Assembly: GCA_028284295.1 (NCBI GenBank)
Contig: JANQSB010000443.1
Span: forward strand, 1-34,450
Direction: 5' to 3'
Source of the DNA: Myxococcota bacterium
GTDB lineage: Bacteria > Myxococcota_A > UBA9160 > UBA4427
DNA: 34,450 bases
Shown here one piece after another: positions 1-8,192 of the stretch. Every line of letters begins with the position of its first letter. Position 1 is the first letter of the stretch. The position numbers and the translations under genes are program-made. Under the pieces are notes generated by a model. That model saw nothing but the letters and a program-made list of their open reading frames with translations, searched no databases and had not been told where the DNA came from.

Positions 1-1
1 C

Positions 2-937
2 CATCACGGCCTTGGGAAGCGTCCCGGGTCGGCCGCGGCGGCCTCCGTGGTACTGCTCTACGGCCTCCGGGCCTGGCAGCTCGCCAGCGGCAAGGAGGCG
101 CTGCGATCCGGCTGGATCCAGGGAACCGGGTTCAACTACGGGGACGCGCTGGCGGTGGATGCGCCCGGGCCGCCACTCTCCGAGCTGCCCGCCCTGATGA
201 TCTCGAACGCCGGCCGCAACGCGGCCTGGCTGGGATCGGCGCTCGCGGAAGGGCCCGTCGGCTTCGAGTCCGCCTCCCTGCTCTTCGTCCTCGCCCTGCT
301 GCTGGCCGCCGCGGTCGTCGCGGCCTTCGCGTGGGCGGCCGGTCCTCGCGACCTGCTGCCCGCGGCGGCCGTCGCGATGGCGCTCGCCACCCTGGTTCTC
401 GGTCTCGCGATCTCGGACCTGCGCGGCTACAAGCTGGTGCGAAACAGCATGTTCTTCGTACCGCTGCTGTGCGTCGCGGTCGGGAGCGGGATGGCGCGCG
501 TCGACTGGTCGCCTCGTCGGGCCCTGCCCGGGGTGCTCTTGCTGGCGGCACTCTTGTGGGTCTCGTGGACCCTGCCCCTGGCAGAGCGCGCGAGCCGCGC
601 GATGGTGGCGGGCGACCGTCGCGCCGACGCGCAGCTGGCGGTGATGGAGCGGGTCGGGCACGACGACCGGACCCTGCTGGCCGCTCCCTGGGCCCTGGGG
701 CTCGAGTACGCGCTCCGGGCCTATCCCGTTCGCTACGCCTTCCCACCGGCCAACGATGCCTCGCTTCGGCTCCTCGACGAGCTGCACCCGGTCGGAACCC
801 TGATCCTGCCCTGGCGGGACCGGGGCCGGATCTCGAAGGATGCGCTGGAGCGCCTCGGGCTGTTCCCGAGCATGCAGATTCCCTCCCGGGGTGGGGGCGG
901 CTTCGACGTCTACCAGCGGGTGGAGCGACCGGAGTAG
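2..937 (+). CDS. C-terminal part of a GT39-like (dolichyl-phosphate mannosyltransferase-type) multi-pass membrane protein, truncated at the window edge
   Basis: Frame open from base 2 to TAG at 935-937; several hydrophobic helices followed by a soluble C-terminal region. Confidence 0.6.
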   Translation, partial: HHGLGKRPGSAAAASVVLLYGLRAWQLASGKEALRSGWIQGTGFNYGDALAVDAPGPPLSELPALMISNAGRNAAWLGSALAEGPVGFESASLLFVLALLLAAAVVAAFAWAAGPRDLLPAAAVAMALATLVLGLAISDLRGYKLVRNSMFFVPLLCVAVGSGMARVDWSPRRALPGVLLLAALLWVSWTLPLAERASRAMVAGDRRADAQLAVMERVGHDDRTLLAAPWALGLEYALRAYPVRYAFPPANDASLRLLDELHPVGTLILPWRDRGRISKDALERLGLFPSMQIPSRGGGGFDVYQRVERPE

Positions 938-1104
938 CGGGGCGTTCGCTGCTGCCTCCCCCGGCAGCGCTCTTGCCCGGGAGCTGCCGGTCGGGCGCAT
1001 GTCGCGGAAGGCGTCTTCGCTCGACCGGGCCTCCCCGCGAGCCGTCTTGGCGACGCAGATCGGTGACGGGCAGAGCTGCGTCAAGCGCGGTCGCGGATCG
1101 GCCG

Positions 1105-2817
1105 ATGCGACCTTGCGTGAGCGACGCCGCCGACTCGACCTTCCGCAACGTCTCGCTCCCCAGCCGGGGGCCCGGGCGCATGGCCATCTTCCTGGTCGTC
1201 CTGACCGGGCTCGCGACCACGCTCGCACTCGGCCTCGTTGCCGCGCACGCCTGGTACGGCGAGATCCAACGCCGCGTCGAGACCGTGCACCCGGCCGTAC
1301 TCGAGTGGAGTGCGGAGTCGGTGAACCGGCACTTCGCAGAAGCCCGGAGCGAGATCGCGAACGTCGCAGCCGCGGCGAGCCCCGCGCTCCGCTCCGGAAG
1401 CCTCGACTCCCGCCTCCCCGCCATCGCGGGTGAAGCCCGGGCCTTCTCGGGGGTCTTCGTCGTCGACGGTCACGGACAGCTTCTGGCTGCGGCCGGTGAG
1501 GGGCGACGCCTCGAGAGCCTGCTGCGCGTGCTCCAGACCGAACGTGCGCTCGACGTGGGAATCGCCGAAGCGATGGCGGCTGCCGAGCTGCGCCGTCAGG
1601 TGGCCGCCTTCGAGGAGGCGGGCGTGCGCGTCCTGCAGGTCGAGGGCGAGAACCTGCTCCTCGCCTCGAGTCGTCTTTCGGGGCGAGCGAGCTCGGCCCA
1701 CGGTCTGATCCGCCCGGACGATCTGGCGGCAGCGCTCAAGAGCGAGCTCCTCGGGGTCGGATCGATCCGCCTGGCGGACGCGTCCGGAACGGTGTTCGCC
1801 CAGACCGGCGAGACGAGCCGCACGACCCTCTCCGCCGAGGCGCTGCACGCATCGCCCCGCCCCCGCCTGAACGCCTCCTTCGAGGCGGGCGAGACCTGGA
1901 CCGTCCGCAGCGCGAGCCCGGTCGGATCCCTCGGCCTCACCCTCGTGGTGGAGCAGCCGGTGCTGCTGGCCTTCCAGCCGATGCTGGTCGCCGCCGTCCA
2001 GATGGCGGCGGCGGCGGGGATCGTGCTGGCGGCCCTGGTGCTGGCGGCATCGCTGTTCGCGACCCGACTCACACGGCAGCTCCGCGCCCTGGTGGACGGG
2101 CTGCGGGGCCTCGCGAAGGCCGACTACTCGACCCGGCTCTCGACCGACGGTGTCCACGGCCAGATCGAGTTCGTGTATCGCGGCTTCAACGCCATGGCGA
2201 CGCGAGTCGAGGCAGGCCGCCGCAAGACCGACGCGCGCCTCGACGCGATGTCGAAGCAGAACGTGGGCTTCCAGAAGCAGCACGAGATGCTCGCGAAGCT
2301 CTCGATCACCGACGGCCTCACGCAGCTCCACAACCACCGGCACTTCCAGGACCAACTCGGCCGGGAGATCAAGCGACTGGCCCGCACCAACGAGGGGTTG
2401 TCGATCCTCATCATCGACATCGACGACTTCAAGCGCCTCAACGACACCTACGGGCACGCGGCGGGCGACGAGTTCCTGAAGCAGCTGGCCGGCATCCTGA
2501 AGGAGTCGGTGCGCGAGACCGATCTGCTCGCCCGCTACGGTGGCGAGGAGTTCGTGGTCGTCGCCATCGGGACCCCTCTCGACGGCGCCCACCTGCTTGC
2601 CGAGAAGCTCCGCACGCGAATCGCGGAGACCTCCTTCATCGTCGACGAGTCGAAGCGTCCCCGGGGAGTCACGGTCTCGATCGGTGTCGCGGACTTCCTC
2701 CACAGTCGAACCGAGCTCTTCGCGGCGGCCGACGCCGCCCTCTACCGCGCCAAGGCGGCCGGGAAGAACTGCGTGGTCGTCGCGGATCGTGCGGAGCGCG
2801 AAAGCAGCGCCGGATGA
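1105..2817 (+). CDS. Membrane-anchored sensor diguanylate cyclase (periplasmic sensor, HAMP-like segment, GGDEF domain)
   Basis: N-terminal TM helix (MAIFLVVLTGLATTLALGLVAAHAW), second TM near aa 300, D-GLTQLHNHR motif and intact GGEEF (ARYGGEEFVVVAIG); ATG at 1105 chosen over the longer ORF. Confidence 0.9.
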   Translation: MRPCVSDAADSTFRNVSLPSRGPGRMAIFLVVLTGLATTLALGLVAAHAWYGEIQRRVETVHPAVLEWSAESVNRHFAEARSEIANVAAAASPALRSGSLDSRLPAIAGEARAFSGVFVVDGHGQLLAAAGEGRRLESLLRVLQTERALDVGIAEAMAAAELRRQVAAFEEAGVRVLQVEGENLLLASSRLSGRASSAHGLIRPDDLAAALKSELLGVGSIRLADASGTVFAQTGETSRTTLSAEALHASPRPRLNASFEAGETWTVRSASPVGSLGLTLVVEQPVLLAFQPMLVAAVQMAAAAGIVLAALVLAASLFATRLTRQLRALVDGLRGLAKADYSTRLSTDGVHGQIEFVYRGFNAMATRVEAGRRKTDARLDAMSKQNVGFQKQHEMLAKLSITDGLTQLHNHRHFQDQLGREIKRLARTNEGLSILIIDIDDFKRLNDTYGHAAGDEFLKQLAGILKESVRETDLLARYGGEEFVVVAIGTPLDGAHLLAEKLRTRIAETSFIVDESKRPRGVTVSIGVADFLHSRTELFAAADAALYRAKAAGKNCVVVADRAERESSAG

Positions 2818-4595
2818 GCGCGATTCCCCAGGTGCCGGAAGCGGCTCCCGATGCGCTCCCCCTGGTGTTGCTCGAAGCGCACGACGGGGGGCTCGACCCG
2901 CTCCGGCGGACCCTCGAGTCGTTTGCCGATCTCCACCTGGAAATCTCGCAACACGCCCTTCACGGCTGGGCGCCCGGCTTCGACGACCGCGGCCTGCGCG
3001 GAATCCTCGTGCAGGGCGACTCGCTCGCGGAGCGCGAGCTCGGCGCTCGCATCGCGGCGCTCCGGCAGGCTTCGGCTGCGGCCATCGTCCTGGTCGACGA
3101 GTGCCAGGACCTCTCCCGCCTGCGGACCGTGCTCGACGCGGGCGGCGACGGTCTGATCGCGCTCCAGGATTCCCCGTCGACGGTGGTCGGCGGAATCGTG
3201 GGTGCCATCCACGCGCGTCATCGGGCCCGCAAGCTCGAGCTCGAGCTCGAGTGTGCGGTCCACATGACCAATCACGATCGGATCACGAACCTCGAGAATC
3301 GCTACTCGCTCGAGCGGCGGCTGACGCCCCTGCTCGCGACGGCCGCCCGCAAGCAGCGGAAGCTCGGTGTGCTGCTGGTCTCGACCCGGGGTCTCGATTC
3401 GGTGAACGACAGCTTCGGGCAGCAGGCGGGCAACCAGATGCTGCGCGATCTCGCGGACCGTCTGATCGCCTCGGTCCGGAGGAGCGACGAAGTCAGCCTG
3501 TCGACCGACGAAGCGGCGGAGACCGCGGTCTCGCATCTCGGGGGGAGCGACTTCACGGTGCTCCTGAGCGAGATCGCGGATGCCCAGGACGCAGCGCGGG
3601 TCGCCCAGCGCATCCTCGACTCGCTCTCCGAAGCCTTCTGGATCGAGGACCAGGAGGTCTTCGTCCGGACCAACGTCGGAATCGCGGTCTTCCCCTTCGA
3701 CGGGGCGAACGCAGACGCATTGCTGCGCAACGCCCGGTCGGCCCGACGCCGCGCCGAGAGCAGCGGTGGGAACGCCTTCCGCTTCTACGCGAAGAGCATG
3801 AACAACGAGGCGGCCCGGCGTCTCAAGCTCTCGAGCCTGCTCCACCGCGCGCTCGAGAGGAACGAGTTCTCGATCCACTACCAACCCCTGCGTGAGGCCA
3901 ACAGCGGCCGGCTGATCGGCATGGAGGCGCTGCTGCGCTGGTCGACCCAGGACATGGGCGAGATCTCGCCCTCCGAGTTCGTGCCGATCGCGGAAGACAA
4001 CAACCTGATCGTCCCGATCGGGGAGTGGGTGTTGCGGACCGCTTCGCAACAGTACCGGCGCTGGCTCGACGAGGGCTACCGGGCGACCCGCCTGGCCGTG
4101 AACCTCTCGGGTCGCCAGCTGCAGGGCGGCGAGCTCGTCGAGGCCGTCTCCCGGATCCTCAGCGAGACGGGCATGAGCTCGAGCGACCTCGAGCTGGAGA
4201 TCACGGAGACCACCATCGCGCGGGAAGACCGCGATGCCCGGGCGACGCTCGAGGAGCTTCGCGACATGGGTATCGGACTCGCGCTCGACGACTTCGGCAC
4301 CGGCTTCTCCACCTTGACCCATCTCAGCAACTTCCCGGTCGACCGCTTGAAGATCGACCGCTCCTTCATCTCGGAGATCGGCCGCGAGTCGGCGGGCTCG
4401 AACCTGGCCTCGGCGTTGATCGCCATGGCCCACAGTCTCGACCTGGGCGTGGTCGCCGAAGGGGTCGAGACCGAGGAGCAGGCGCGATTCCTCCGGGCCC
4501 ACGGCTGCGACGAGCTGCAGGGCTTTCTGCTCGGCCGCCCGGTTCCCGCACCCGAGTTCGAGGCCTTCCTCGACCGGAACAAGCGCACGAACTGA
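2814..4595 (+). CDS. Degenerate GGDEF plus intact EAL c-di-GMP phosphodiesterase
   Basis: GGSDF in place of GGDEF; EALLRW, NLSGRQ, EITET, DDFGTGFS, KIDR and EGVET motifs; ATGA overlap with the upstream gene. Confidence 0.93.
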   Translation: MSAIPQVPEAAPDALPLVLLEAHDGGLDPLRRTLESFADLHLEISQHALHGWAPGFDDRGLRGILVQGDSLAERELGARIAALRQASAAAIVLVDECQDLSRLRTVLDAGGDGLIALQDSPSTVVGGIVGAIHARHRARKLELELECAVHMTNHDRITNLENRYSLERRLTPLLATAARKQRKLGVLLVSTRGLDSVNDSFGQQAGNQMLRDLADRLIASVRRSDEVSLSTDEAAETAVSHLGGSDFTVLLSEIADAQDAARVAQRILDSLSEAFWIEDQEVFVRTNVGIAVFPFDGANADALLRNARSARRRAESSGGNAFRFYAKSMNNEAARRLKLSSLLHRALERNEFSIHYQPLREANSGRLIGMEALLRWSTQDMGEISPSEFVPIAEDNNLIVPIGEWVLRTASQQYRRWLDEGYRATRLAVNLSGRQLQGGELVEAVSRILSETGMSSSDLELEITETTIAREDRDARATLEELRDMGIGLALDDFGTGFSTLTHLSNFPVDRLKIDRSFISEIGRESAGSNLASALIAMAHSLDLGVVAEGVETEEQARFLRAHGCDELQGFLLGRPVPAPEFEAFLDRNKRTN

Positions 4596-4690
4596 AGCGC
4601 TCCGCTGCTGGCAGCGGTCCGGGCGATGCCCCATAGTCGCTTGCCCGGGTCGATCTCCCTTCGACCCGACGGCATTCGGGGAGAGCGGCC

Positions 4691-5446
4691 ATGGACCTGG
4701 GCCTCAAGGATCGAGGCGTCGTGATCACCGGCGCGAGCAAGGGGATCGGTCGCGCGACGGCCCTGGCCTTCGCGGACGAGGGCGCCAATCTCGCGATCTG
4801 TGCGCGAAACGCCGAAGCCCTGGAGTCCACCGCGAAGGAGATCGAGAGCCGGGGAGTCTCCGTCCACGCGGCGACCTGCGACGTTTCCGATGCGGCCGCC
4901 CTCGATGCCTTCCTCGAAGGGGCGCACGCCGCGCTCGGCAGCATCGGCGTGCTCGTCAACAACGCGTCCGGCTTCGGGATCAGCGACGACGAGGCGAGCT
5001 GGAAGAAGGGCTTCGACGTCGACCTGATGGCTTCGGTGCGGGCGAGCTGGAAGGTGGTGCCCTGGCTCGAGGAGGCGGGTGGCGGTGTGATCATCCACAT
5101 CTCGTCGACATCGGGCCTGGAGGCGGGCTCGCCTCCGGCCTATGCGGCCTTCAAGGCCGCACTGATGAGCCACTCGAAGACCCTGGCGATCGACCTGGCG
5201 CCCAAGGGCATCCGCGTGAACAGCGTCGCGCCCGGCTCGATCGAGTTTCCCGGCGGGATGTGGGAGACGATCAAGAAGGTCAACGAGCCGATGTACGAGG
5301 CCATCCGATCGTCGATTCCCTTCGCAAGGCTCGGCACGGCCGAGGAGGTCGCGGCGGCCGTGGTGTTCCTGTCCTCCGCGCCCGCCAGCTGGATCACGGG
5401 CGTGTCGCTCGCCGTCGACGGGGGCCAGCACAAGGCCAACCTCTAG
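4691..5446 (+). CDS. SDR-family oxidoreductase
   Basis: TGASKGIG Rossmann motif, NNASG, C-terminal ITGVSLAVDGGQ; SD-like ggggaga upstream. Confidence 0.93.
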   Translation: MDLGLKDRGVVITGASKGIGRATALAFADEGANLAICARNAEALESTAKEIESRGVSVHAATCDVSDAAALDAFLEGAHAALGSIGVLVNNASGFGISDDEASWKKGFDVDLMASVRASWKVVPWLEEAGGGVIIHISSTSGLEAGSPPAYAAFKAALMSHSKTLAIDLAPKGIRVNSVAPGSIEFPGGMWETIKKVNEPMYEAIRSSIPFARLGTAEEVAAAVVFLSSAPASWITGVSLAVDGGQHKANL

Positions 5447-5479
5447 GGCGCCCCGCCGCGCGCCCCGGGGACCACCCCC

Positions 5480-6394
5480 TTGCAGGCCGATCCCCGTCGC
5501 GGGCTTCTCTTCGCCCTCGCTTCGACCGGGGGTATCGCGGGCTTCGTGGTGCCCTGGAAGGTGGCGAGCGAGTACGGCGCGAGCCACGTCAACGCGCTGA
5601 TCCTGCTGGTCGCGGCGGCGCTCTTCAACACCGCGCTCGGCGCGGCGCAGCAGCAGGCGCTGCCCCGCTTCGGCGGCTTCGACCTGCGCTTCGCCGCGTT
5701 GCTGGCCCTGCTGACGCTGGCGGGCAATCTGGCCAGCGCCGCGGCCATCGCGGTGCTCTCCCCCGCCGTGCTCACGGTGGTGCAGCGCAGCGAGGTGATC
5801 CTGGTCGCCCTCCTGGCCTGGCCGCTGATCGGAGAGCGTGTCGACGGACGCTTCTGGATCGGTGCCGCGATCGCCGGTGCGGGTCTGGTGGTCCTGCAGG
5901 ACCCCCTCGCGGCACCCGTCGGCGAAGGCCGGTGGGGTGCGGCGGGCATGGGCTGGGCCGCGTTCTCGGCGTTCTGCTTCAGCAGCATGGCTGTCTTCAC
6001 CCGCAAGTACGTCCAGCGCATCGACGTCGTCTCCGTGAACGCCCTGCGCCTCTGGATGTCGGTGGCCCTGTGGTTCGTCGTCAACGGGGTGCCCGACGAG
6101 CTGCTGAACGCGGCGCCCGAGCAGGTCTTGTATGCGAGTCTCGCCGGCTTCTTCGGGCCCTTTCTGGGTCGTCTCGCGATGATGAACGCGGCACGTCATC
6201 TCGAGGCGCGCTTCATCGCGCTCGCCACCCTGGCCGCTCCGCCGGTCACCTTGCTGCTCGCCTTCGTGCTGCTGGGGGACCTGCCCTCTGCCCGCGAGAT
6301 CACGGGCGGCGCCATCATGCTCGTGGGAATCGCCCTGCCCCTCGGATTGCGCGCGCTCTCCGGAGGCGCCGCCGGACGCGATCGCGAGGACTGA
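5480..6394 (+). CDS. EamA/DMT-family transporter (TTG start)
   Basis: About ten hydrophobic helices in two halves, typical drug/metabolite transporter pattern. Confidence 0.82.
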   Translation: MQADPRRGLLFALASTGGIAGFVVPWKVASEYGASHVNALILLVAAALFNTALGAAQQQALPRFGGFDLRFAALLALLTLAGNLASAAAIAVLSPAVLTVVQRSEVILVALLAWPLIGERVDGRFWIGAAIAGAGLVVLQDPLAAPVGEGRWGAAGMGWAAFSAFCFSSMAVFTRKYVQRIDVVSVNALRLWMSVALWFVVNGVPDELLNAAPEQVLYASLAGFFGPFLGRLAMMNAARHLEARFIALATLAAPPVTLLLAFVLLGDLPSAREITGGAIMLVGIALPLGLRALSGGAAGRDRED

Positions 6395-6464
6395 GAGCAG
6401 CGCAGACGCGAGACGGAGCGCTGCGCGCGTTGCCCGGGTCCGGTGCCCAGGATACTCTCGCTCC

Positions 6465-8192
6465 GTGAAGCGCACCGAAGTCGTTCGTCTGCCGGCGAGC
6501 CCCGTGCCGAGCGACTTCCTGGACGACGCCGACGGAATCGTCGAAGCCGTCGAGACACTGGTGCGGCGCCATCCGGACTTCGAGTGCCTGACCCTCCTCG
6601 ACCGCCAGCGCAACGAGACACGGCTCTCGCTCTCTGCATTCTGGAAGCGCGCCAAGCAGGTGCAGGCGTGCCTGGAAGCGAACGGGGTGACGCCGGGCGA
6701 CGCGGTGGTTCTCGTCCTTCCGACGGGCTTCGAGCTGCTGGCGGCCTACTTCGGTGCGATGTCCGCCGGGGCCGTCCCGGCACTCGCTGCGGTGCCCTCG
6801 AACCGGATCTCCGATCCGTCGGTCTACCGACGCACCCTGGGCGCCATCCTCGAGAACGCGGAAGCGCGAGTCCTGTACTGCGACGAGGCCGTGGCCGCGC
6901 TGCTTGGCGGTTCGGGGCGGGAGCTCGCGCCGAACGCGCTCGTCCTGCGCCCCGAGGACGTGGCCGGGGGCGACGCGAGCCCCGTCCGCGTCGCGACGCG
7001 ACCCGATGATCTCGCCAGCATCCAGTACTCGTCGGGGACGACGGGGACGCCCAAGGGGGTCCAGCTCAGCCACCGCGCCATCCTCGTCTACCTGCGAGCG
7101 CTCCGCGACGGCCTGGAACTGCGGCCGGACGACGTCCATGTGAACTGGGCGCCCCTGTACCACGACATGGGCTTGTTCGGCGCCTTCCTGCTCCCGCTCC
7201 TGTGCGGCTGCCCCTCGGTGCTGATCCCGACCATGGACTTCCTGCGCGACCCCGGGCTGTGGCTGTGGGCGCTGCACCGATACCGGGGCACGGTGTCCTG
7301 GGCCCCGAACTTCGCCTACTCGCTGTGCGCCAAGCGGATCCGGGACGACGCCCTGGAGGGTCTCGACCTGTCGAGCTGGCGCCACGCCATCAGTGCGTCG
7401 GAGCCGCTGCTCGCACACACCGTCGAGGCCTTCCGGGATCGCTTCGCTCGCTACGGGCTGAGGCGTGAGGCGTTGGGGGGGGCCTGGGGACTCGCCGAGG
7501 TCGTCATGGTCGGGACGGTGCAGCCTGCCAGCTGCGGACCGACCCTCGAGACGGTCGACCGGGACCGGCTCGTCCGGGAGGGGATCGCCGCGCCGGTCTC
7601 GGACGCCGGGATGCGGATGGTCTCGACCGGTCGCTGCCTGCCCGGCTTCGCGGTCGAGGTGCGGAACGACCAGGGGGAAGCCCTGCCGGACCGTCACGTC
7701 GGCCAGCTGTGGCTGCGCAGCGAGACCCTCTTTTCGGGCTACCGCGGCGATCCCGAACGATCGGCCGGAATCGTGCGCGACGGCTGGATCGACACGGGCG
7801 ACCGGGGCTATCTCGTGGGCGAGGACGTCTTCTTCGTGTCCCGCGACAAGGACCTGGTGATCATCGGAGGCGAGAACTACGCACCCCACGACATCGAGGT
7901 GGTGATCGACCGGGTTCCGGGCGTGCGCGAGGGTTGCGGAGTGGCCTTCGGCGTCGTGAACGAGGAGCGCGGCACGGAGGATCTGGCCTGCGTCGTGGAG
8001 ACGCGGCTCGAAGGCGCCGACGAGCTGGCCGCGCTGGAAGAGGCGATCCGCCGGGAAGTCACGGCCACGTTGGGTCTGGGCATCCGTCATCTGAAGCTGG
8101 TGCCGCCTGGCGGGATCGAGAAGACCACCAGCGGCAAGCTCTCCCGCAGCGGGACCCACGCGCGCTACGCGGACGAGCTGGCGGAAGGCTGA
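6465..8192 (+). CDS. Fatty acyl-AMP ligase (FAAL-type AMP-binding enzyme)
   Basis: IQYSSGTTGTPKGVQLSH, NWAPLYHDMGLFG, APNFAYSLC, GWIDTGDRGYL, KDLVIIGGENYAPHDIE; GTG start. Confidence 0.92.
   Translation: MKRTEVVRLPASPVPSDFLDDADGIVEAVETLVRRHPDFECLTLLDRQRNETRLSLSAFWKRAKQVQACLEANGVTPGDAVVLVLPTGFELLAAYFGAMSAGAVPALAAVPSNRISDPSVYRRTLGAILENAEARVLYCDEAVAALLGGSGRELAPNALVLRPEDVAGGDASPVRVATRPDDLASIQYSSGTTGTPKGVQLSHRAILVYLRALRDGLELRPDDVHVNWAPLYHDMGLFGAFLLPLLCGCPSVLIPTMDFLRDPGLWLWALHRYRGTVSWAPNFAYSLCAKRIRDDALEGLDLSSWRHAISASEPLLAHTVEAFRDRFARYGLRREALGGAWGLAEVVMVGTVQPASCGPTLETVDRDRLVREGIAAPVSDAGMRMVSTGRCLPGFAVEVRNDQGEALPDRHVGQLWLRSETLFSGYRGDPERSAGIVRDGWIDTGDRGYLVGEDVFFVSRDKDLVIIGGENYAPHDIEVVIDRVPGVREGCGVAFGVVNEERGTEDLACVVETRLEGADELAALEEAIRREVTATLGLGIRHLKLVPPGGIEKTTSGKLSRSGTHARYADELAEG

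Noticed and set aside
331-1104. N-terminal extension of the diguanylate cyclase ORF
   Set aside because: Overlaps the upstream membrane protein out of frame and is R/P/G-rich; ATG at 1105 gives a normal membrane-sensor N-terminus
4602-4617. CCGCTGC-tg-GCAGCGG hairpin as a terminator
   Set aside because: Only 7-nt arms with a 2-nt loop and no T tract; too weak in this GC context
4076-6655. 859-aa minus-strand ORF
   Set aside because: Shadow of the EAL, SDR and EamA genes, whose translations have clear family motifs
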